Shown here piece by piece: positions 1 to 8,600 of a DNA stretch of 10,998 bases. Every line of letters begins with the position of its first letter. Position 1 is the stretch's first letter. The position numbers were made by a program, and so were the translations under genes. Source of the DNA: Tritrichomonas foetus (taxonomy: Eukaryota > Parabasalia > Tritrichomonadida > Tritrichomonadidae); assembly GCA_001839685.1 (NCBI GenBank), contig MLAK01001043.1:1-10998 (forward strand), in the 5' to 3' direction. The notes below the pieces were generated by a model. That model was not told the origin of the DNA, ran no database searches, and saw nothing but the letters and a program-made list of their open reading frames with translations.

Positions 1-117
1 AATGGTTTCTCTTTTCTGAATAAACTGAAAATTTTGTGATACTTTTTTAAAAAATTCGGACTTTTTCTTTGAATTAGCATGCTGCTTTTTTTCTGAAGAA
101 CTAACAAATTTCTTCAT
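1..117 (-). CDS. Partial N-terminus of a divergently transcribed protein of unknown function
   Basis: An open frame begins at an ATG on the minus strand (positions 117-115) and stays open through 39 codons to the window edge. The peptide begins MKKFVSSSEKK and is rich in Lys and Ser, with a later aromatic stretch around FFKKVSQNFQFIQKRE. It has no signal peptide and no membrane segment in the visible part. An in-frame TAA lies upstream on the same strand at 174-172 with no ATG between, so this is the first available start. The gene is head-to-head with the B56 gene, with 189 bp between the two ATGs. I do not recognise the family; a basic, low-complexity N-terminus like this is common in large protist proteins. 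The length and codon use suit a real gene, but 39 codons cannot prove it. Confidence 0.55.
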   Translation of the reverse strand, partial: MKKFVSSSEKKQHANSKKKSEFFKKVSQNFQFIQKRETI

Positions 118-306
118 AAAAAAAACCAATCTGGAGCACAATGGAAAATTTTCAATAAGAAATTGTTTGATTTATTTATCAAAAAGTTCTCCTGCTCCAG
201 TATCTTTGAATAGTGCTCCAGAATCTTGGGGTATACTTTATAAAAATTTTTTCCTCAGAATATCTCAATTAATTCAAAGTAATTCAAAAACATTCCAAAA
301 AAAGGA
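118..306. promoter_or_regulatory. Divergent intergenic promoter region
   Basis: These 189 bp separate the ATGs of two outward-facing genes and must hold both promoters. On the plus side there is a TATA-like TATAAAAA at 239-246, followed by a T-run and TTTTTTCCTCAGAA at 247-260. An in-frame TAA at 280-282 precedes the B56 ATG and supports that start. The minus-strand gene has eight T residues directly before its ATG. No perfect match to the published Trichomonas vaginalis initiator (TCA, pyrimidine, T/A) is obvious close to either ATG. Assignment as a promoter rests on position, not on mapped transcription starts. Confidence 0.5.
131..221. repeat. Three copies of TGCTCCAG in the divergent promoter
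   Basis: TGCTCCAG occurs on the minus strand at 138-131 and on the plus strand at 193-200 and 214-221. The outer two share GTGCTCCAGA and each points toward the gene it precedes; the minus copy ends about 14 nt from its ATG. The 8-mer is G/C-rich for this sequence and would be expected well below once by chance in the window. Further copies lie at 1929-1936, inside the B56 coding region, and at 10463-10470. It could be a transcription factor site, but that is inference. Confidence 0.4.
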
Positions 307-2193
307 ATGAACAAAACTCGATGTCCGCCTCTTCATCAAGGACCAAGCAACGCCAAAGCAAAACCGTACCACAGAAAAACGATCAGTTTGCCTGCACTTA
401 AGAAGGAGGGAGGCTTGAATTTAGTTAATAAGCTCAAAAAACCAAACATTAAACCACAAACGGTCGCCAAGTCCGACAACGATAACGTAACGTATTCAAA
501 AATTTGTTTTTGTTCAATCAAAAACTCAAAATATTGTAACGATGGATTTAATAACCAAAAATTGAATGGAATATCACACTCAAAATCAAAATCTGCATCA
601 ACACTCAAACTTCAATCAAACGCAGATTTTTTTGAACCACAAAAGTTAGACATTGATTTTAGAAAAGATGACTCCAAACAACAATTTCATAATATTTCAA
701 ATGAAAATTTCAATTTTAATTTAAAAGATTTTGATAATAATCGGCCAAATGAATTCATTTCACTTTTTAATGAAAAATGTCATCAGTGTGAAAATGTTTT
801 TGATATCACTGAAAAAAATGCAAAAAACAGAGAAAATAAAAACAAAGTTGTTTCTCAATTAATTAAATCTTTAACTTTTCCAACTCTTGTTCGAAAAATC
901 ACCAAAAATGAAGTCGAAGCAGCAATATCGGTTTTTTCTACAAACATTTTCAGGGAATATCCGCCAATTTCATCTTTTCCTCCTTCAATCCTTTTTGATC
1001 GAATTGAATCATTTCATGACGAAGCATGGCCTCAATTCGAATTAATTTTCATTTTTTTACTGAAAATCATAACAGCAACTCACATTGACTCCAAAACTTT
1101 GAACCTGGCGGTACCTTCCGAATTTGTGAAAAAGCTTTTCAGTTGTTTTGCATCACCTGACGATCGAGAAAGAAAGGCCACTGTCGATCTTGTTTATTCA
1201 ATCGCTTGCAGACTTCCTGACATGTGTGGTAATATATTTAGTCATATCAAAAATGCCCTTTTTAAGTCTATTAATTGCGAACCTGTTTACAAATTATCTA
1301 ATCCACAAAATCACAAAGGAAAAATTACATCGAAATTCAATTCTTGTTCCAATATTCATAATTATAGTAATTTCTGGAATACAAGACAAGTGTATCAATT
1401 TCGAGACAATTATGGGAATTTCACTGAGGATATAAGAAATGATGACGATCAGAAAAATCAATTCTATAAAAATTATGATTATTATGGTATTCCACAGATT
1501 TTGGAACTTATGTCAAAAATGGCTGTTTCAATTCCTCAATTTTCATTTATAAAAATGGATAGTGTCATTCTAATTGAGCCATTTATGTGTTTGCATGAAT
1601 TGAATAGCTTTGGGTCATTTCAACAACAACTTTTTACATGTGTTGAAATGATTTTAACTTTAAATAATCATTATGTTGATAGTTTCATGCTTTTTTTGGT
1701 GAATCATTTTCCTATTGCATCACAGAAGAAGCAAATTTTATTTTTGAATGAAATTGAATGCATTGTTAGTAAGTTTTTCACTTTTATTTCTCCTTACTCA
1801 ACTTTAAGACTTTTAACTCTTATTTCTTCTTTGTTTTCTTGTCCTTGTGTTGATATTAGCGTGAAATCTTTTTCATGCTTGTTTGAATCCGGTTTCACTT
1901 TTTTAATCAATCAATTTTATTCACAAATTGCTCCAGTTTTGTTTTTTAAAGCAAAACATGCTGCTAAGCATCACTGGGATGAAAGTGTAAGGGTTTTGTC
2001 TGTAGCATTTTTACAAGAATTGTCAAAAATGAATCCTAATTTATTCAATAATATTATTTCTAATAAAGATAATTTGTCAAGTTGTCATAAAAATGAAATA
2101 GTTAAAGCAAATTGGGATTTAATTAAAGAAATGGCCCAAATGAATGAAAAACCACAGCTATTCGAACAAAATGAGAAAAAAAAAATGAAATGA
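307..2193 (+). CDS. PP2A regulatory subunit B56-family protein (divergent), main reading frame
   Basis: A 628-residue frame matches the B56 (B', PPP2R5) family, which forms a HEAT-like solenoid that recruits substrates to the PP2A core. Residues 1-180 are a poorly conserved, basic then Asn-rich tail. Similarity begins near residue 180. Recognisable blocks are DEAWP (238-242), DDRERK (285-290), YGIPQILEL (393-401), QKKQILFLNEIE (ending 484) and KHHWDESVRVL (W557). Each matches the corresponding human B56 block (SPKEVMFLNELEE, KTHWNKTIHGL and so on). An Asn/Tyr-rich insert occupies about 327-390. Residues that in human B56-gamma bind LxxIxE motifs appear replaced. The start is the first ATG after an in-frame TAA at 280-282. 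The frame ends at TGA 2191-2193, just past an A10 run, and the next frame continues the tail. Family assignment is confident; substrate and role are unknown. Trichomonads are expected to carry several B56 paralogues. Confidence 0.9.
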   Translation: MNKTRCPPLHQGPSNAKAKPYHRKTISLPALKKEGGLNLVNKLKKPNIKPQTVAKSDNDNVTYSKICFCSIKNSKYCNDGFNNQKLNGISHSKSKSASTLKLQSNADFFEPQKLDIDFRKDDSKQQFHNISNENFNFNLKDFDNNRPNEFISLFNEKCHQCENVFDITEKNAKNRENKNKVVSQLIKSLTFPTLVRKITKNEVEAAISVFSTNIFREYPPISSFPPSILFDRIESFHDEAWPQFELIFIFLLKIITATHIDSKTLNLAVPSEFVKKLFSCFASPDDRERKATVDLVYSIACRLPDMCGNIFSHIKNALFKSINCEPVYKLSNPQNHKGKITSKFNSCSNIHNYSNFWNTRQVYQFRDNYGNFTEDIRNDDDQKNQFYKNYDYYGIPQILELMSKMAVSIPQFSFIKMDSVILIEPFMCLHELNSFGSFQQQLFTCVEMILTLNNHYVDSFMLFLVNHFPIASQKKQILFLNEIECIVSKFFTFISPYSTLRLLTLISSLFSCPCVDISVKSFSCLFESGFTFLINQFYSQIAPVLFFKAKHAAKHHWDESVRVLSVAFLQELSKMNPNLFNNIISNKDNLSSCHKNEIVKANWDLIKEMAQMNEKPQLFEQNEKKKMK

Positions 2194-2411
2194 AAAGTGA
2201 AAAAAATGAGACGAAAAATGAAATTCGGAATTTTAAAATCGAAAAAATAGAAAAAACATCATCTTTACAAAATCCAACAACCATTTTGGAAACTGAACGA
2301 ATTCATGTCAAGCCAATTGTTGGAGTGAAGGGAAGTTTGTCTACAACATCGAGAATAACAAGAAAAACGAAAGTTCAATCATGTGTTGCGAAAAAACTTC
2401 CATTGCTTTAA
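2175..2411 (+). CDS. Probable C-terminal tail of the B56 gene in the -1 frame
   Basis: This frame opens right after a TGA at 2172-2174 and runs to TAA at 2409-2411. It overlaps the end of the main B56 frame exactly across the A10 run at 2176-2185. Its residues continue the lysine/Asn-Glu pattern of the upstream frame (KNE, KSEKNETKNE) and end in a basic tail, RITRKTKVQSCVAKKLPLL. The first ATG in this frame is at 2190, overlapping the upstream stop as ATGAAATGA-type sequence. An independent 73-residue gene starting there is the less likely reading. One extra A in the run, -1 ribosomal slippage or transcriptional slippage would join the two frames. I infer that this is the true C-terminus of the B56 protein. 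Confidence 0.6.
   Translation, partial: EKKNEMKSEKNETKNEIRNFKIEKIEKTSSLQNPTTILETERIHVKPIVGVKGSLSTTSRITRKTKVQSCVAKKLPLL
2176..2185 (+). other. A10 homopolymer at the frame junction
   Basis: Ten consecutive A residues sit between a GAG codon and ATGAAATGA. The run contains the slippery heptamer A-AAA-AAA. It is the only place where the 307 frame and the 2411-ending frame are both open. It can be a sequencing or assembly length error, a true frameshift allele, or a slippage site. Confidence 0.7.
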
Positions 2412-2433
2412 GTGTTTTGTGTATTTACATTGT

Positions 2434-2440
2434 TAATAAA
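2434..2440 (+). terminator. Candidate polyadenylation signal TAATAAA after the B56 gene
   Basis: TAATAAA lies 22 nt after the TAA stop at 2409-2411. This is the spacing at which trichomonad mRNAs are usually cleaved and polyadenylated after a UAAA-containing signal. If the transcript covers both frames, this supports 2411 rather than 2193 as the real gene end. The motif is AT-only, so chance occurrence is easy. Confidence 0.35.
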
Positions 2441-2476
2441 TATATTGTTAATGCGGAAATTGATTTATGATAATTA

Positions 2477-2486
2477 TTTATTTATT
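2477..2486 (-). terminator. Weak candidate polyadenylation words for the BEACH gene
   Basis: Two overlapping AATAAA words occur on the minus strand at 2486-2481 and 2482-2477, about 155 nt past the TAA stop at 2643-2641. That distance is long for a trichomonad 3' UTR, and closer UAAA words exist, for example in the GATAAAAGC stretch. This is only a composition-level candidate. Confidence 0.15.
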
Positions 2487-2640
2487 TGATTAGTTTTTAG
2501 AGAATATTATCTCGTAAAGTATCAAAGATTTGGTTAACTAAGTACTATGGAGGCAAAAGAAAGAAATATAAAAGATTACTTCTTAATATAAACGCTTTTA
2601 TCAAAATATCATGCAAAAAAGTAATAAAGAAAAGATTCTA

Positions 2641-5600
2641 TTAGATTGGATAATAATGAACCGATTGACCAACTTCACCAAATATACATTTCGATTTCCC
2701 AACAGCACAAAACATTCCAGTGCTTCCATTGTCTTTATATGATCGAACGACTTTCTTATCAAGGATGTCAATCACTTCAATACCAACTTTTTCAAGTCCA
2801 ACAATTAGATATTCTTCAGAGAAGTTTGCCAGGTATTTATCAGTTTCAATAATTTTTCCATCAATATCCAATGACCAAATTATTTCTCCACGTGAATCAA
2901 AAAGAGTTACAGTTGATTTTTCTTCACGTGGTTGAACAAAAGCAACATTTCCTGATCTGAACACTTCAATGAATGGAATCATTATTTCTTGTGTCATTTT
3001 CACAACACGAATAAACTTTTCACAAAGTAAAACTTCAAAAACAATGTTAAAATGCCGATCAACAGAAACAACTAATCCAAGTTCTGCATTTCCACCAATA
3101 GATATAATTGGTTCAGTATGGAAACAAGTCGTTGAAAGATGTTTGAAATCTTTTAATCTCCAAATAGAAATAGAATTATCAGAAGTTCCTAATAATATAT
3201 ATTTATCACCAATAATTGCTGCACATTTTATCGAACCACATTCAACTGCTATTGTTTCTGTAACCTCTTGTTGTTTTTTATTGAGACAGAAAATGTTTAC
3301 AAAATTATCATTTTTAGTTCCAAAAACTAAATATCCAAAAAGACGAGAAGTTGTCATTAATGTTCCAACAATTGTTCGTGGTATAGGAATTGTTGAAACT
3401 TGTTCATTTCTGATATCAATTAAATAATTGTTTGCACAAACAATGAATTGATTCTTCATTCGGATTACAGGACGAGGTAAGTTAATTGCATGATCATCAG
3501 TCTTCAAATTATTTCCTGAAATTGCGGATAAGTTTCCAGAAAGTGGTCTGTTCACAGGTTTTAATGGAAATCGTTTTGGATGAGGTACTTGGAAAATATT
3601 TTGGTTTCCAAAAACAGAATCAAGCCATTTTGGAAGATTTATTGAACAAAATTCACTTTCTAAAGCACGCCTAAGAACCCCGACATAATGACTAGCACTT
3701 TTTGCCCATGGTGGAAGTTTAATATCACTAATTCCAGGAATATTATTTATATTTATTAAGAAATGAGGCAAAGTATAAAGTTCAGGAACACCAAAATGAT
3801 TCTCAGTGATATCATTTACAACATTTATATGACTTTCATCAAATTCAGTCTTACTTATTGTTGTATAAGGCTCGATTCTTATTAATAGAGAGACAATTTT
3901 TGCTGGTGATGCTTTAATATATGATGGAAATACTCCATAAAATGATGGAAGACTATAATCAATGGTTTCTGAATTTCCAGTAATACAAGGAAAGACAGGA
4001 TATTGCTCAACAGAATTGTATGAATTGCCAACTATCATATTTATATAATAAATATATTCGAAATTTGAAATTTCTCGATTTTGCCATTTTTCTATTAAAT
4101 TAGATTTCTGGAAAAATGCTGCTGGGGTAATTGATGGATACAAAGATGGTCTTGCCTTTCTTAAAATATGGAATATATTGAATTTCAATGAGAAAAATGT
4201 ATCATTATGTTTCTTCAATGAATTTAGTGCTTTTAATAATGAATTTTTCGAATCAAAGTTTTCAAATGAGAACAAAAAGGTTTTGTTATTAAATGTATAA
4301 ATTTCTATGGAATGAGGATGATGTTGTAAGGATTTTTCAATCACAAAAACAATATCCATTTGATTAATTACAGTTTTAATTGCATCATTATTTGAGGAAT
4401 GTCCATTATAAATTAGGCCTTCATCAATCATAGAAAGTTCTCCTTCATAAATATCCTTAACACAAATTCGTCTAGCATGAATTCTTAATCCAAAAATGGA
4501 GTGACTTCGTTCATTCAAATAATTATTTGTATTAGATTTTGTGGTTTTCATGTCAATTACCATTAATGTACGATAGCCACGTCTTGAAGTGGAATTAAAT
4601 AACCTATAAGACATTTTCGCTCCTTCTTGAGACCATGGTCCGCAATTTATTTGAAGGCGAGTCATAAAATTAGTAAATAAATGATTTCTTTCAACCTTTT
4701 CATTCTGCATTTCTAAGATTTGTCTAGCTTTATAAGATGAATAGGTATTTAAGAAAGGAGTATAAGCTTGTGGATTTGAAAAGCTGCAATAAGCTGACAA
4801 AGTGGTATTATCCTCGATTTCCTTTGAAGGAACTGCTGATTTAATGTTCTTTTTGACAGTATCATGCAAAATTTTTATAAATGAGTTCTCTTTTAATGCG
4901 GCAGCTAAGTGATCTTCAAATAAAAATAGTTGATATCGTGGAGAGTCTATGTCATCTGTGTAAATTTCGAGATATTGATCAAGAAATGGCATTTTGTTAT
5001 TAATTGCTAGAATAGAAGCAGCTTGATAAGCTGTAACAATATCGGCTGTATCTAAAATGGGCTTGAAGATGCTTTCAACATCAATAGCATTTTTATCAAA
5101 TAAACTAATTGTGTGTGCAATGTATGCATAAATTGAAAAAGAATGAATTGAAAGCCTTTCTGAAAATTTCAATACAAAATTAGATGAGGGATTTGCGTGA
5201 CTAATTACTTCTTTAGCAATATCTAAATCTTTCCAATTTCCATCATTGTCAATATTCAAATGAAACAGAGATACACAATTTGCTTTCTCTGAAAACAGTT
5301 TTAATTTCGTTTTAAGAAAAGTGTCAAGACTATTATTTAATTCTTTTGGTGTGATAATCACCTTTGTAAAGAAAAGATAGCGAAACACCATTTTCAGTCT
5401 TTGCTCATTTGTCCTTTTCTTTAACTGAACCCTTAAAATTTCTTTCTTTAAGTTTAATAAATCAATTCCAGTTTCACTAGAATAAGCACCAAGGAAATCA
5501 AATAGTAAATAAAGATCAACTTTTTTGATGAGTGGTAAAAATAGATCATTTGGAATAACTTCATTAAAGAAAAGCCAATAATACCAAAATTGAACTTTTG

Positions 5601-8600
5601 TAATTGAACTAAGATCGAAACTTTTTAGGGATTCAATGAATATTTCTGGATCCAATGATTTACAAACAACACTCCATAGTGGGAATAGTTCAGGAACTAC
5701 AACTTTTGCATTCCTCACCATAAGACTGTTGATTTTCATAATTAAATCATTATCATTGTCCGTATGATTAAACGCAATGGCACATTGAACTAAAGGATCA
5801 AAAATACTGATCCCATTTGCATTTTCGGAGATTTGTAAAATACATAATAATGCGTTTACTTGAATTTTGTGATTTTTGATGGACATTAATGGAATAAACG
5901 GAACGAAATATCCAAAATGTGCCAGCATTTGCATAATTGTTTGATTATTTGCATATAAAAGTGCAAGGGTGGTAGCAAGAATATAATCAGTAATAGAAAG
6001 ATCTACATTAGAAAATGGAACTGAGAAGAAAGTATAATAAAATGTTTTTGATTCTGATTTTGCTACAACGTTTCCTAAAAATTGCCAAGCAATTGCAGAA
6101 ATATTATTTGGGAATTTATTGGTAATTACACGATACATAAATCTTTCTGAAGTAGACACATTTAAAAATGCCTCAGGGTTGCTTTCAAAAGCTGTACGTG
6201 AAATTAAAAGCATATCTTCTTGGATATTGGGCTTTAATAAATTTAAGAAATCGAAATTATTCCATAAAGCATCAACAAACTTTACAGCTAATCTTTTATT
6301 GGTGATTGATTCAAACATAAATAAGAATTCGGAAATACATTCTCTATTGAAATAATCAAGTTTAGTTTGTGATAAGAATTCAATGATTAGCTGAGGTGCA
6401 TCAATACTTAATAATAGATCATTAAACTGTTTAGATTCTTGTGGGTGTTTCAATAGTTCCGAAAATATTTGTATAAATGATTTCAAATATTTGACTCCAT
6501 CATGAATTGATAAAGCGCCACAATGCTCACAAAATGATTTTTCATTTTCATTTTCTTCAGATGGATTACATTCTCTGCAACCATTTAAGCGAGTTAATAA
6601 TGGTATCATATTTGGTAAATTTGAGGGTGATGATAAAGTTGCATAAATTGTGTTGACAACATTAATTGATCGACCTTTATATTGAACTGGCTCAACTTGA
6701 GTTTCTAGAGTATCATCATGTCTTGTATTTTTTGGTAAATAAGAAAGCATTACCAAATTTTCTAAATTTTGCGGAACAGTATCGCGAATTTGTTTTAATG
6801 TATTGAAGTCAGTTGTTTTCAAAATAAAAATTGGACCAATATCAGAACATAAGCAATTAACTTTATCATTTGATGTTAAAGATCCAATTGTAATGGCTAC
6901 CTTATTTTTATCAAAGTTTATTGGCATGAGATTTGGAATTGTGTTTTCAAATTCACCATTTACATATAAAGAAATATCTTTTTCTTTAAATATAATAATT
7001 AAATTATACCATTTGCATGGTTCAAAAGTAGTCAAAAATTGATAATCATTACTACCTTTCACATCCAAAGTTTGAACACGAAGATGTTGTCCATTGAACA
7101 GGAATGTTAAATAACATGATTTTTCAGGAGTAAATGAAATGAGTGGTTTATTAGTTGCAGCTTTAAAATCTTCAATTTTGAATGAAATAATAAAAGAAAA
7201 AGCATCACCCAAAATTAAACTTGGTCCAAAAATGCCAGTAGATTTTCCAGCAAAATGAAAATATGATGAGGGAGGATTTAATCCATGATTTTTCTTAAGA
7301 ATGTTCACTAGTGATGCTAAAATATGATGTGGATATTTAAATGTTGGATTTTTAAGGATTCTTATAAAACCATAAAAAATGGTGCTCGAAAATGAATCAG
7401 CATAAATTTTTTCAAATAATGTTAGAAATGTTTTAATTGTTTCTTCATCACTATCTTGCTCAAATCTATTAATAATATGCTCGGAAGCATTTGCTGCATT
7501 CATTTGAAAGACACTTTCGGTTGAGTTTGAGCACATTTCAATAAGTTTATTAATTATTGACAAATCAGCCGGTGCTAATTCTGAATAAATGAAAATTAAT
7601 TCAATTGCAAGTGGATTTGCGAAAAAAGTTTTATCCAATGTTGCTAAAGAGAATAATAATTGAAGTGTTTCGGCTTGACCAATATAGTTTTTAAGTATTT
7701 TTTGAAAGTGATCATAAATTTTATTATCAGCTCGTGTGATGACTTCTAAAGCATTATTTGATGATTTCGAAATTGCTATAAAGTTTCGCAAGCAATCGTT
7801 CAAATGTTCTTGGAAAAGAATTGGGATTTGTGAACAAAGATCAAAAGTTTTGCTTAAAACATCTGCAACAAAATCAACAGGAATGACAGAAATTGCTTCG
7901 GTTATTGTGTTAAATAGTAAGATAATTCTTTTATCCGAATTCTGAATTAGTTTATTTAAAAGAACATTTAGTTTCTGAAGAAGTCCAAAAACACAAGTTT
8001 TACTGTCTTTTCCAATTTTCAAGCCAGCTGAAAAACAAGCAAGTGCTGAATCTGTTTTGTTTTCTACCATGAATGAGTCACATATAAATTGGATAATATC
8101 ACTCGATTTCATTGCAGATGATGGATTTTTAATAATAAAATGACGAAGAAAATCAAAGAAGATTAATTTTGTTGAACTCAGCTTCAAAATAATTTTAATT
8201 AATTTAGACTTGGAAAAAACTGGTCCAAATCCAGATTTTTCATCTGTTAACAGAAGTGAATTAAGCAAATAAATGAAATAACTAAAGCAAATCTCACCTT
8301 GGTCAACAATATATTGTGCTAAAGTGTCAAGAATTTTTGTACGGCATGACTCTTCATAAATAAAACATCGTAACATAATAAAAAGCGCAGCATCTGTAAG
8401 TCTTCTATCATATTTAACATTACATTCTGAAGGGAAAATAGTTGGAGTTAATAAATCCATCCAACTATCTTTAAAAACAACTCCAAGCATTTCTTCTTTA
8501 AATGAAAAAATGATTTGAATCACAAAAATTACATACGTTCGAAAGGTTTCAGGAGTGAAAGCTTCATTATCTCTTTTAGAAAACGAAGAAACTAGAATAC

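Larger units (their letters stand above)
2412..2640. other. Tail-to-tail intergenic spacer
   Basis: This 229 bp AT-rich spacer lies between two convergent genes. It contains the candidate TAATAAA for the plus gene. On the minus strand it has two overlapping AATAAA words at 2486-2477, about 155 nt after the BEACH stop. No open frame of note and no stable hairpin is visible. Confidence 0.5.

Noticed and set aside
336..608. 90-codon minus-strand ORF opposite the B56 N-terminus
   Set aside because: Shadow of the B56 frame on the other strand; hydrophobic composition follows from the complementary codons, and there is no family match.
1148..1435. 95-codon plus-strand ORF inside the B56 gene in another frame, membrane-like
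   Set aside because: It overlaps conserved B56 blocks (DDRERK region) that are clearly coding in the main frame; hydrophobicity reflects AT-rich frame-shifted codons.
2646..3674. Several plus-strand ORFs opposite the WD40/BEACH end of the large gene
   Set aside because: Antisense shadows of a strongly supported BEACH-WD40 coding region.
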